DNA of 64,000 nucleotides. It comes from Jejubacter sp036620675. Lineage in GTDB: Bacteria; Pseudomonadota; Gammaproteobacteria; Enterobacterales; Enterobacteriaceae. Where the stretch lies: the NCBI GenBank assembly GCA_036620675.1, contig JAZHEE010000002.1; one strand, 5' to 3'. The notes beneath the pieces are model-generated. The model made no database searches. It was not told the origin of the DNA and was given only the letters and a program-made list of their open reading frames with translations. A program made the translations under genes and the position numbers. Shown here piece after piece: positions 1-6,743 of this stretch (its first letter is position 1; each line of letters starts with the position of its first letter).

Positions 1-222
1 GCGTTTTAGCTGCGCCCGGAGTTTCAGGATCTCGCTTTTAGCTTCCAGTAAATCCCGGGCATGCTGCTCGCTGTTATCAGGTTTGATAGCCCGTAGCCAC
101 TTGTAGAGGCTGTGTGCAGAGACGCCCAGACGGTCAGATACTTCGGCGACGGAATAACCGCGTTCCGTTATCTGACGGACGGCTTCTTCCTTAAATTCAG
201 GTGTAAATCGTGGTGTGCCCAT
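1..222 (-). CDS. IS3-family transposase OrfA, N-terminal part
   Basis: The minus strand encodes a 74-residue start of a transposase OrfA, beginning MGTPRFTPEFKEEAV and cut by the window edge. The frame shows the helix-turn-helix typical of IS3-family OrfA (EVSDRLGVSAHSLYKWLR) followed by the start of a leucine-zipper-like stretch (ARDLLEAKSEILKLRAQL). OrfA binds the terminal repeats and is normally fused to the OrfB catalytic domain by programmed frameshifting. The start is ATG at 220-222 with AGGAG just upstream. The family call is firm; the IS name is not determined. Confidence 0.85.
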   Translation of the reverse strand, partial: MGTPRFTPEFKEEAVRQITERGYSVAEVSDRLGVSAHSLYKWLRAIKPDNSEQHARDLLEAKSEILKLRAQLKR

Positions 223-276
223 ACGCTCCTCCTGTGCTCAAACTATAGGGCAGGATCGTCTACCGGGGCGGGGTCA
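1..276 (-). mobile_element. End of an IS3-family insertion sequence (partial)
   Basis: The window opens inside an insertion sequence. A transposase OrfA reading frame runs leftward off the edge. About 50 bp to its right, 256-276 holds a GC-rich sequence that reads TGACCCCGCCCCGG on the minus strand. A TGA start followed by a GC-rich run is typical of IS3-family terminal repeats, so I place the element end near 276. The other end lies outside the window, so completeness and target duplication cannot be judged. Confidence 0.7.
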
Positions 277-296
277 GTCCAACGGTTACTGGCGCG

Positions 297-605
297 TCAG
301 TCGCTTTCATATTCCTTCAGAGACGAACTCACCTTTTCTCTTACGAGTTGCAGGAAACTGAGGGCATCAGTGCCCCATAAGTCAGGATCAAACTCCAGGT
401 CGTAGCGTTTCCTGAACGCTTCTTCCGGATTGTCAGCACTTTCAAGGAAAAGATCAATATCAGCGATTAATCCATAGCGCATAGCGAAGTGGCTATCGGC
501 GATAAATGCGTCAATTTTTGGTTCAATTTCATCACTGTCATCAATAAGATCGTAATCCTGCCCGAAGTAAACAGTGATAAAGCAGTCAAACTCATTGAGG
601 TTCAT
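297..605 (-). CDS. CdiI-type immunity protein, second copy
   Basis: This acidic protein of 102 residues resembles contact-dependent growth inhibition immunity proteins: an N-terminal YFGQDYDLIDD stretch, a central helix region and a WGTDALSFLQLVREKV tail. It is a clear paralogue of the next gene upstream, sharing the YFGxDYDLIDDSxEIxPKIDA block and the LWGT motif. The two genes overlap by 14 bp (592-605), so they are probably translationally coupled. Immunity proteins of this group bind and neutralise a cognate toxin in the cytoplasm. The upstream neighbour encodes an RNase A-like toxin domain. Two divergent copies may cover different toxin variants; that is inference. Confidence 0.7.
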   Translation of the reverse strand: MNLNEFDCFITVYFGQDYDLIDDSDEIEPKIDAFIADSHFAMRYGLIADIDLFLESADNPEEAFRKRYDLEFDPDLWGTDALSFLQLVREKVSSSLKEYESD

Positions 606-909
606 TATTCAGATCCTGCCGGACCTTTTCCCTTGCGAATTTCAGGAAGTCATGGGGGGTTGTGCCCCAAAGTTCTGGCACAAAATACTCGCCGTAAACA
701 TCATGGAACGTCCTGTCCAGGGCTTCACCTAAAGCCAGAAATTCATCAATATCATCAAGAAGCGCCAGCTGCATTGGTCGTCCGGAGTGTTTATTATAGG
801 CATCGATCTTTGGCTGAATCTCTTCACTGTCGTCGATAAGGTCATAATCATGACCGAAATAATTACAGATAAAATTATCCAGCTCCCGAGCCTTATCTTT
901 AACAAACAT
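592..909 (-). CDS. CdiI-type immunity protein, toxin-proximal copy
   Basis: This acidic protein of 105 residues belongs to the same family as its downstream paralogue; it has YFGHDYDLIDDSEEIQPKID near the N terminus and LWGTTPHDFLKFAREKV near the C terminus. It lies directly after the toxin gene on the same strand. If the toxin frame is repaired (see the toxin entry), the toxin stop at 913-915 would lie only 3 bases before this ATG, the tight toxin-immunity spacing expected. This copy is the likelier cognate inhibitor. Confidence in the immunity role comes from both family resemblance and position. Confidence 0.75.
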   Translation of the reverse strand: MFVKDKARELDNFICNYFGHDYDLIDDSEEIQPKIDAYNKHSGRPMQLALLDDIDEFLALGEALDRTFHDVYGEYFVPELWGTTPHDFLKFAREKVRQDLNNEPQ

Positions 910-932
910 AACTTACTCCATTGGCATTGAGG

Positions 933-1751
933 TTACGATGAAATAGGGCTTCCCGTTACGTTATATTCGGTAAGTTCCAGCCAGAGCTCAACGCGATAAC
1001 ATTTCCGAACTTCAGAACTACCCCTCTTTATGACAATGCCGGTTGGTTGAGCGAAGGTAGTGGAAAATTTTTTCCGCCAGGGGGTACCTTTGGGTTGATG
1101 ACGCACGAACATTTCAATGGCATTTTTATGTTCTCTCAACACCTTTGTTGTCAGCCTTTCTGCTTCATCCAGATTTCTGAAAGAGCTTGCTGCGGGTAAC
1201 CCGGGACGTCTTCCGAGCCTTGCCAGTAGCTCTTCTGGCGTTTTACCTACGTGGCGTTCCAGCGTATGCCCACCAGGGTGCTTTCCGGTTGCTGACTCAT
1301 GTATCGCCAGTTTTATCCTTCCGTTGCGAACGGCTGCAATACGGACGGCGCTGACGGCCAGTGCAAATCCCATAGGGATAGCGAGATCAACTGTCATTCC
1401 AACATGAGCAGCGGTCTGGCGATCGGCTCCCAGTCCTTCGGCCAGGGATACAGCAGTATTGTAGGTATCGGTATTGATCTGCCTGCCGGTCCACATCTGG
1501 CGTACGGAAGCCTGTATGGCATCCAGGCTGTGGGTGCCTACGATGACACAACCGGCTTTAGTGAGCATAGTGGGATCGGGGGCGACGCACATGACGCCTG
1601 CTCCAAACATTTCTGCCACGCCGCCTGCCAGCCCCAGACCTCCCCACAGACGGTTACTGAGGGTTTCCCCCTCGCTGACGGATTTATCGGTCAGAACAGC
1701 GGCAAGCTGAACCGGGGAGAGGGCCATTCTGACCCCACCATCGTCTGTCAT
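933..1751 (-). CDS. ICE-associated toxin with RNase A-like C-terminal domain, probably frameshifted at the end
   Basis: The protein has about 272 residues. The N-terminal two thirds (from MALSPVQLAAVL, with Gly-rich hydrophobic stretches around residues 35-60 and 125-145) looks like a delivery module found beside ICE conjugation genes. The C-terminal ~110 residues carry GGHTLERHVGKTPEEL, matching the start of the bacterial CdiA-CT RNase A-like domain, including its conserved His. The present frame ends ELTEYNVTGSPISS, which does not look like the family end. Another frame immediately after reads NGKPYFIVTSMPME then stop, which does. A 5-bp insertion (AACGT before AACGG, about 975-985) would explain this. 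The start is ATG 1751 with GGGAG eight bases upstream; ATG 1727 (MALSP) is an alternative. Confidence 0.7.
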   Translation of the reverse strand: MTDDGGVRMALSPVQLAAVLTDKSVSEGETLSNRLWGGLGLAGGVAEMFGAGVMCVAPDPTMLTKAGCVIVGTHSLDAIQASVRQMWTGRQINTDTYNTAVSLAEGLGADRQTAAHVGMTVDLAIPMGFALAVSAVRIAAVRNGRIKLAIHESATGKHPGGHTLERHVGKTPEELLARLGRRPGLPAASSFRNLDEAERLTTKVLREHKNAIEMFVRHQPKGTPWRKKFSTTFAQPTGIVIKRGSSEVRKCYRVELWLELTEYNVTGSPISS

Positions 1752-1903
1752 ATCAAGGACTCCCTGTTGTGCTTAAAAGGCTGGCACCATCATAACAGCC
1801 ATAAGCATTAATTTTCATAATCGCAAAAAGAGTTTATCGCTGACCGTCCTTCTTGTCCTGCGCATTCTGTACGCACCTTTTTAATCCCCCTGTGGAGGTG
1901 TGT

Positions 1904-2251
1904 ATGAATCAACCCTGTCTGGCCCGGCGTCTGAGCGCTCGTATTCCGGGCATCACTGGCCTGCTGTTGCTGGCCGCTTTATCCGTATCAACGTCAGTCC
2001 GGGCTGCCGAGAAAGACGAACTGGCGTCGGCCCTGCGTCAGTTGGACCAGGTGCAGGCATCTCTGGAGCGGGCCCGCGTGGCTGCAGCCCAGGCTGATCC
2101 GGCAGAGCGTGGCCGCTTTTTCTTTGACTACCGACAGGCAACATCCGACCTGAACACGATTCGGGGCGGTGTTGAGCGCTATCTGGAACCTTCCCGGGCG
2201 CAGCCCCGGTCATCGCATATCGGCGGTCATTACCGCCGGGAGCGTCCCTGA
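1904..2251 (+). CDS. ICE conjugation protein, RAQPRD family
   Basis: This predicted periplasmic protein of 115 residues has a signal peptide (ITGLLLLAALSVSTSVRAAE) followed by a helical region with Leu/Gln heptads (ALRQLDQVQASLERARVAA). Near the end is the string RAQPRSSHIGGHYRR, the name-giving motif of the integrating conjugative element RAQPRD family. ATG 1904 was chosen because GGAGG lies seven bases before it; an upstream in-frame ATG has no such site. It is the first of four consecutive genes in the order usual for the SPI-7/PFGI-1 type of ICE type IV secretion system. It overlaps the next gene by one base. Confidence 0.85.
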   Translation: MNQPCLARRLSARIPGITGLLLLAALSVSTSVRAAEKDELASALRQLDQVQASLERARVAAAQADPAERGRFFFDYRQATSDLNTIRGGVERYLEPSRAQPRSSHIGGHYRRERP

Positions 2252-2487
2252 TGAATGCTGCGCAGTCCACGGCCTTTAAAGCCGGTTCAGGAGATATCGA
2301 AGTCAGCATTCTGCACCTGGTCTGTATCGGAGCGCTGCTGGCATTTCTGTTTCTCTGGACCGCCTGGGCGTTTGTGGATGTCTGGAGTGGCTGGAGTAAC
2401 GAGAGAGTCCGCGATGCCGCACTGGTGCGCTTTGCCATCCGCGCGGTGCTGCTGTTGGTTATTTGCATCTGGATGTTCGCCAGCTGA
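2251..2487 (+). CDS. ICE conjugation membrane protein, TIGR03758-type
   Basis: This small protein of 78 residues has two predicted transmembrane helices (about residues 20-45 and 60-76) separated by a short charged loop (SGWSNERVRDAALVR). Its size, topology and place between the RAQPRD gene and a TIGR03745-type gene match the ICE protein family TIGR03758. The start ATG overlaps the upstream stop codon (TGATG), indicating coupled translation. It is presumably an inner-membrane part of the conjugation pore. The exact function is unknown for the family. Confidence 0.75.
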   Translation: MNAAQSTAFKAGSGDIEVSILHLVCIGALLAFLFLWTAWAFVDVWSGWSNERVRDAALVRFAIRAVLLLVICIWMFAS

Positions 2488-2518
2488 ACGCTGTTTTTAA
2501 TTTTTTCAGGAGAAATAC

Positions 2519-2905
2519 ATGAATCAATCTCAGTCTGTTATTGCCCGGATTCGTTGCGGTGCCGAGCGCGTTTTGGCCCGGGGGATGGCCCTGGCATTAC
2601 TGGCCTGGCTGACCTGTCAGCCAGCACTGGCCGATCTGCCTACGGTTGAGCCGCCGCAATCCGGTGGAGGCAGTGGCCTGATGGGGCAGATTAAAGGATA
2701 TCTGCAGGACGGTATTGTTCTGGTTGGTCTGGTGCTGGCAGCGGTTGCCTTTGTGAAGGTGGCTGAAGCGGGGTTGTCTACATACGCGGAAGTCCGCGAT
2801 AAGAAAGCAACGTGGGGCCAGTTTGGCGCCATCGTAGTCGTAGGGGTGGTGTTGTTGGTCACTGTTATCTGGTTGGTGGGCAAGTCTGCCGACATCATTC
2901 TGTGA
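2519..2905 (+). CDS. ICE conjugation membrane protein, TIGR03745-type
   Basis: The protein has 128 residues with an N-terminal signal sequence (residues ~20-40, ending PALADLPTVEPP), a Gly-rich linker (SGGGSGLMG) and two hydrophobic helices (about 58-80 and 100-124). This is the pilin-like layout of the TIGR03745 ICE membrane family, comparable in shape to VirB2-type subunits; the pilin analogy is inference. The ATG follows an AGGAG site after a 31-bp gap. The downstream gene begins six bases after its stop. Confidence 0.75.
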   Translation: MNQSQSVIARIRCGAERVLARGMALALLAWLTCQPALADLPTVEPPQSGGGSGLMGQIKGYLQDGIVLVGLVLAAVAFVKVAEAGLSTYAEVRDKKATWGQFGAIVVVGVVLLVTVIWLVGKSADIIL

Positions 2906-2911
2906 GGCCAT

Positions 2912-3196
2912 ATGCAGACCATTCGCTTTATACCTGACCGTCTCAACAGTGAGCCTGTAGTGTTTCGCGGGTTTACCACTCCGGAGCTGGGGCTGGCTGC
3001 GCTGGCGGGTCTGGGGGCGGGTCTGCTCCTGTCGTTACCGTTCATTCCACTTGCCGGCTGGGTCATTGTGCCCACCGGCATGCTGGTGATGCCGCTGCTG
3101 CTTATCTGGTCCGGAGGCCGGTGGCTCAGTCGCCTAAAGCGATTATTTTTTATCTCACTGTTGTTTCCCAGTTTAGTGGGGTTCATGGTGGGGTAG
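2912..3196 (+). CDS. ICE conjugation protein TIGR03750-type, 3' end replaced
   Basis: The first ~77 residues (from MQTIRFIPDRLNSEPVVFRG to GGRWLSRLKR, with two membrane helices) fit the TIGR03750 family, a small inner-membrane protein of ICE secretion systems. Family members are roughly 120 residues and continue with a polar tail. Here the frame runs on for only 17 unrelated hydrophobic residues, and from about 3124 the DNA encodes a LysE-type transporter fragment in another frame. The gene is therefore broken by a deletion or recombination near 3125-3142. The rest of the secretion genes normally found downstream are absent, so this island cannot conjugate from this copy alone. Confidence 0.7.
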   Translation: MQTIRFIPDRLNSEPVVFRGFTTPELGLAALAGLGAGLLLSLPFIPLAGWVIVPTGMLVMPLLLIWSGGRWLSRLKRLFFISLLFPSLVGFMVG

Positions 3197-3375
3197 GAAA
3201 CTACCTGGCCTTAGCATCCGTTCACATAGCGGTAATGAGTATCTGGCTCATTGCTGTTAGTCGTACCTTGGTTTTCTCTGCCAAAAATACCGATCCTGTC
3301 ATTCTTAAAAAATATGTGAATATAGCTGGGGGAGCCCTGCTTATTATTTTTTCACTACACAGTCTCACTCATTAA
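3121..3375 (+). pseudogene. C-terminal fragment of a LysE/RhtB-family amino acid exporter
   Basis: The frame from about 3124 reads SPKAIIFYLTVVSQF and continues through two more membrane segments to a regular stop. LysE/RhtB exporters carry a conserved NPKA(I/L)xF motif at the start of their C-terminal half, followed by just such helices and a final GALLIIFSLHSL-like helix. Only the last ~80 residues of about 200 are present. The fragment is fused to the truncated ICE gene, so it marks the inner edge of a deletion or excision scar. The apparent ATG at 3121 belongs to the junction, not to a real start. Confidence 0.75.
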
Positions 3376-3923
3376 GTTCCGACAGCCACTCAATTTATCT
3401 TTATTTATGGCAGAAACAGCCGTTCCTGGCACGGAACAGACCATCTGACTGAACTGAAGATCCGCTGAGAGTGAGCAGCGGAAGTTGACTTCGCAATATA
3501 GCGACCAAGCTCTGAATTCGCTGAGAAGTCTGGTGGTTGCCAGAATATGCAGCCAACATGAGGCCGGTTATTCCTGATTATGACTGGAGCATATTCGGGC
3601 TCAGGGTCACATCATAAGCGACCTGGCGAGCATATAGCTCAGCACCTGGGTACGCCCCCTTTGGCAATTCAACTCCCGCACGCCTGAGTGCGGGAATTGA
3701 ATGCCTCACAGGCCGGGAGAACAGCGCCCACGCCTTTTTGGGGATAATCGTTTTTGCCGCTGTTCAGAAATAAGCACGGTACGGTTCTTGCTGTTTTTGG
3801 CCTGAGTAAGGGTTAACCGCCCGGGCAGGAGCTTAGAACAGAGTCAGAAAGCGCTCGCTTTGCACTGACTTCAACTAAGCTGGCTCGATACCATCTGGTA
3901 TTTTTCCTGCTCTAAGTCTCTAT
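3376..3923. other. Non-coding stretch with one strong inverted repeat
   Basis: No convincing gene is present between the LysE fragment and the microcin-like gene. The clearest structure is an imperfect 18-19 bp inverted repeat at 3663-3705 (left arm GGCAATTCAACTCCCGCAC, right arm GTGCGGGAATTGAATGCC, loop of six bases), which could be a terminator without a T-run or a recombination site. The rest looks like decayed sequence with no recognisable protein remnant. Confidence 0.5.
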
Positions 3924-4184
3924 TTATTTACAACAACCGGTCACTATACTTGTCACACTCCCGGAGCTGATATTGATGATATTGCTTATCCCACATGATT
4001 GGTTTAAATCGACGTTGTCCATATTGTTTTTTATTGAATTCTCAATGGATTGACCTAAGTTTGACAGGTCGGGCAGGTGCTTATTTATAGCGGCGTTGAG
4101 TTGTTTATTGAAATCAGCCATAAAACCATCAAGGAAGCCAGCACCAGAAACTTCATTTACCTCGTAAGAATTTAATATACGCAT
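3924..4184 (-). CDS. Microcin-like peptide precursor with double-glycine-type leader
   Basis: This 86-residue precursor begins MRILNSYEVNEVSGAG. That resembles class II microcin leaders, which start MRxL, have an ExxxVxG core and end in GG or GA (microcin V ends VSGG, microcin N ends VGGAG). Cleavage after Gly-Ala would release about 71 residues, amphipathic and Gly/Ser/Asn-rich at the C terminus. It has a single internal Cys and a final CC pair (TGCCK), so disulphide bonding is possible. AAGGAATT lies at proper distance before the ATG. No immunity gene, ABC exporter or HlyD-like partner is visible nearby, so it is an orphan; export could use a machinery elsewhere. The leader call is good, the antibacterial role is inference. 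Confidence 0.6.
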   Translation of the reverse strand: MRILNSYEVNEVSGAGFLDGFMADFNKQLNAAINKHLPDLSNLGQSIENSIKNNMDNVDLNQSCGISNIINISSGSVTSIVTGCCK

Positions 4185-4231
4185 TGATAATTCCTTTTAT
4201 TGAATAAAATGTGATTTTTGTAAGATCAGCT

Positions 4232-4245
4232 GTTATAGCTATAAC
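4232..4245. promoter_or_regulatory. Perfect 14-bp palindrome upstream of the microcin-like gene
   Basis: GTTATAGCTATAAC is a perfect palindrome 47 bp upstream of the start codon, in AT-rich DNA. TAATAATG and TATAAC-like hexamers around it could act as a -10 element on the minus strand. Its position suggests an operator for the peptide gene. The binding protein is unknown. Confidence 0.4.
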
Positions 4246-4835
4246 ATTATTATGCTAAATGTATTATTTTAAAATTGCAATAAGAATATTTATCTATTAT
4301 TCTGCTCTAAGACGTATATACAACATCAGCCTGTCACTGGTCATTCCCGGTCTTGCCAGGTGATTCCGCTGTATACGCTGCCTGATGCGTGATAATAAGC
4401 TAATTTGGCGTGAGTGAAATTTATTTTCTCACTCTTGTGATTAGAGGGGGGCTTGCCAGTAATAATGTCCGGATGGTTTAATAATGTTGTCAGAAATATT
4501 GATATGCTTCTGGTGCATCGTACCGGAATTCACTCATAGATATTCCCTTTGAATCTTTCCAGAGACAGTGTCATTTCCCATACCGACCAGGTTGATATGC
4601 AGTGCCTGTTGATTCCTGCATTATTGCAGTCACACCGCAGGGTCTGGCTTCGTAAATGCCTGGTTCACCCTGCACCTGAATTCTGGATATTTCTTTAGCT
4701 TCCGTACCGCCGCCCGTTGTTTACTACTATGACGACCGGCTCTTCCTGATTCGGGCTACTCTCTGGCGCTTTCAGCAGCCGCCCGGGTCTGCATTACCGG
4801 AACCCGGGCGTGCGCCATGTGGTAGGGAAGGGCCG
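4246..4835. other. Non-coding stretch, AT-rich then mixed
   Basis: I see no gene here. The left part (to about 4520) is AT-rich like the microcin-like gene and unlike the backbone. The right part contains a perfect 8-bp-armed hairpin, GCCCGGGT (4781-4788) with ACCCGGGC (4802-4809), just beyond the stop of the DUF4406 gene, where a terminator is expected; it lacks a T-run on that strand. Confidence 0.4.
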
Positions 4836-5210
4836 TCACGCAGCTGGGTTAGCAGCGGGAATACTGTCCAGACTGTAATACACCGTAAGTCCTGACTCTG
4901 TCGCGATACGCACATCATTGTCGGCGCCTTTGGAATCTCCTGCGATACGTAGTACTGCATTGCATCGAGTAATCAGCCGGTGAGCTACCGGATAAAGAAA
5001 CGCTTCGCTGATTTCATCGCCGATTTTTTTTGAACCAGCGGCTGCCGCCAGCGGAAAGGCCAACCACTCGCCAATCACCGGTATATGACCTTTCTGATAA
5101 ACTGTCAGCGCAGCCTGTTCCATACGGGAAAGATTTTCATGGATCCGTTTTTCATCGCCGTGGGTACCGCTACGGACCGGGCCAGCAATCAGAATTAACT
5201 TACTGTTCAT
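4836..5210 (-). CDS. DUF4406-type protein, nucleoside 2-deoxyribosyltransferase-like fold
   Basis: The protein has 124 residues starting MNSKLILIAGPVRSGTHGDE. The LIAGPxRSG start, the alternation of short strands and helices, and the closing segment with RIAGDSKGADNDVRIA (compare the GDSxGAxxE-type motif of deoxyribosyltransferase-like folds) place it in the DUF4406 group. ATG 5208-5210 was chosen because AGGAG lies upstream and this start overlaps the Nudix stop by 11 bp, a normal coupled pair. The longer reading frame upstream is the Nudix gene in another frame. The partner Nudix gene suggests a joint role in clearing or remodelling a nucleotide derivative; the substrate is unknown. Confidence 0.7.
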   Translation of the reverse strand: MNSKLILIAGPVRSGTHGDEKRIHENLSRMEQAALTVYQKGHIPVIGEWLAFPLAAAAGSKKIGDEISEAFLYPVAHRLITRCNAVLRIAGDSKGADNDVRIATESGLTVYYSLDSIPAANPAA

Positions 5211-5802
5211 TAGTATTCTCCTGAGGGATATTAAGGGCCAGATACTGGAGCAGCATAATCGTTTTGGCATCCATAATTTCGCCGCTGGCGATAGCTTCAA
5301 GCGCGCGCTGCAATGGCCACTCCAGAACTTCGATATCTTCGCCTTCTTCCACCAGCCCGCCGCCGCTACCGGTACGATCGCTATCACTGTATTCGGCGAT
5401 AAAAAACCACAGCTTTTCAGTGACCGAACCGGGGCTCATAAAAGCGGTAAATACCCGTTGAATACGGGTGATGCGAAATCCGGTCTCTTCCTGCGCTTCG
5501 GCGATAATGCGCTGTTCCGGCGAGGCGTTATCCAGCAAACCCGCTGCCGCTTCGATTAAAAAGCCATCGTGGCCGTTAAGATAGACCGGCATCCTGAACT
5601 GGCGGGTTAAAACCACGCTCTGCTTGCTACGATTGTAAAGCAAAACGACGGCCCCATTACCCCGATCATAGGCTTCCCGGCTTTGCTGCTGCCAACTGCC
5701 GTCTCTTCTGCGCAGTTCAAAGGTATATTTTTTCAGGGTATACCAGTCGTTGGAAAGTAACTCAGAGCGAATGTTCCTGATGGGGGAGCCGGTGGTTTTC
5801 AT
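5200..5802 (-). CDS. Nudix hydrolase, NudK-like
   Basis: The protein has 200 residues and resembles the GDP-mannose pyrophosphatase NudK along its length: YDRGNGAVVLLYN, VVLTRQFRMPVYLNG, LIEAAAGLLDN, EAQEETGF, the FMSPGSVTEKLWFFIAEYSD block and DIEVLEWPLQRALEAI. The Nudix core EAQEE is present, but two usual acidic or basic positions of the box differ: Ser follows GLLDNA where NudK has Glu, and Ala replaces the basic residue before EAQEE. Substrate or efficiency may thus differ from NudK, so I give no symbol. It is co-directional and overlapping with the DUF4406 gene and divergent from a DeoR-type regulator 77 bp away. Confidence 0.8.
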   Translation of the reverse strand: MKTTGSPIRNIRSELLSNDWYTLKKYTFELRRRDGSWQQQSREAYDRGNGAVVLLYNRSKQSVVLTRQFRMPVYLNGHDGFLIEAAAGLLDNASPEQRIIAEAQEETGFRITRIQRVFTAFMSPGSVTEKLWFFIAEYSDSDRTGSGGGLVEEGEDIEVLEWPLQRALEAIASGEIMDAKTIMLLQYLALNIPQENTNEQ

Positions 5803-5842
5803 TTAGGTTCTCCTGTTGATGACAGTGAACACGCTATCATGC

Positions 5843-5871
5843 ATAATCGTGAACTATCAAGAATAATCATG
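5843..5871. promoter_or_regulatory. Direct repeats between the Nudix and deoR-type genes
   Basis: ATAATCGTG (5843-5851) and ATAATCATG (5863-5871) are repeated 20 bp apart, i.e. two helical turns, inside the 77-bp divergent promoter region. ATCATG also occurs at 5837-5842. Such spaced direct repeats are typical of DeoR-family operators, so this is a candidate site for the adjacent regulator controlling itself and the Nudix-DUF4406 pair. Confidence 0.45.
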
Positions 5872-5879
5872 CAGGTGAA

Positions 5880-6635
5880 ATGATGTTAGCCACCCAAAGA
5901 AAACAGCGTATCCTGGAGATTCTGGCCAGAGAAAAACAGGTGCACTCCACGGCATTGAGCCAGCAATTTAAGGTCTCAGAGGACTCGATTCGTCGGGATT
6001 TAAGGGAGCTGGCCGCTGCCGGTCTGCTACAGCGGGTGCACGGCGGAGCGCTACCGGTTTCTGCTGCCATTGCGCCCTATGAAGTAAGAAAAAACGTGCA
6101 GACAGACGCAAAAAGGAGCATCGCCCGCAAGGGGGTGGAACTGATTAACCCGGGCCAGGTGGTAATTATTGACGGCGGCACCACTACCAGCGAAATGATC
6201 AAACTGCTGCCGCAGGATATGCCCTTCACCGTGGTCACCCATAGTCCCGGTATTGCTGTCGGGCTGATTGACTATCCGGCCATTGAGGTGATTCTGCTGG
6301 GCGGTACCCTGTTTAAACACTCGATGGTCACGACAGGAATGACCATGGCTGAAGCCGCTGCCAGAATTAATGCCGATCTCTTTTTTATGGGAGTAACGGG
6401 CGTTCACCAAAGCGTCGGGTTTACCACCGGTAGCTATGAAGAGGCGGGGGTAAAACGGTTGCTGAGCGCAAGGGCATCTGAAACTATCGTGATGGCATCA
6501 CATGAAAAAATCGATGCGGCTTCCACCTTCGTGATTGGCGAACTCAGTCTTGCCAGTACGTTAATTGTAGAGGGGGAACCGGGAGCGCCGCTGATGGCGG
6601 CACTAAATAAGGAAGGCGTGTCGGTGATAAATTAA
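5880..6635 (+). CDS. DeoR/GlpR-family transcriptional regulator
   Basis: The protein has 251 residues. Residues 1-58 form the DeoR helix-turn-helix (QRKQRILEILAREKQVHSTALSQQF, SEDSIRRDLRELAAAGLLQRVHGGA). The rest is the DeoR sensor domain, with the phosphosugar-binding-like IDGGTTT motif near residue 100 and GVTGVH near 175. Family members sense phosphorylated sugars or nucleotides. ATG 5880 follows AGGTGA; ATG 5883 is equally possible. It is divergent from the Nudix-DUF4406 pair, which is the likely target. The effector is unknown. Confidence 0.85.
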   Translation: MMLATQRKQRILEILAREKQVHSTALSQQFKVSEDSIRRDLRELAAAGLLQRVHGGALPVSAAIAPYEVRKNVQTDAKRSIARKGVELINPGQVVIIDGGTTTSEMIKLLPQDMPFTVVTHSPGIAVGLIDYPAIEVILLGGTLFKHSMVTTGMTMAEAAARINADLFFMGVTGVHQSVGFTTGSYEEAGVKRLLSARASETIVMASHEKIDAASTFVIGELSLASTLIVEGEPGAPLMAALNKEGVSVIN

Positions 6636-6743
6636 TTTTGTATTTATCTGGAATCTTTGAAAATGATTTCAATACCAGACAACCCGCAGTGCCAGAATCC
6701 TGGCCATCTTATATTCTGACACTACGGATGTTTCGGGTAGGGT

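Noticed and set aside
3663..3705. Inverted repeat as a CRISPR unit or tRNA arm
   Set aside because: Only one copy, no spacers, and the flanks do not fold as a tRNA.
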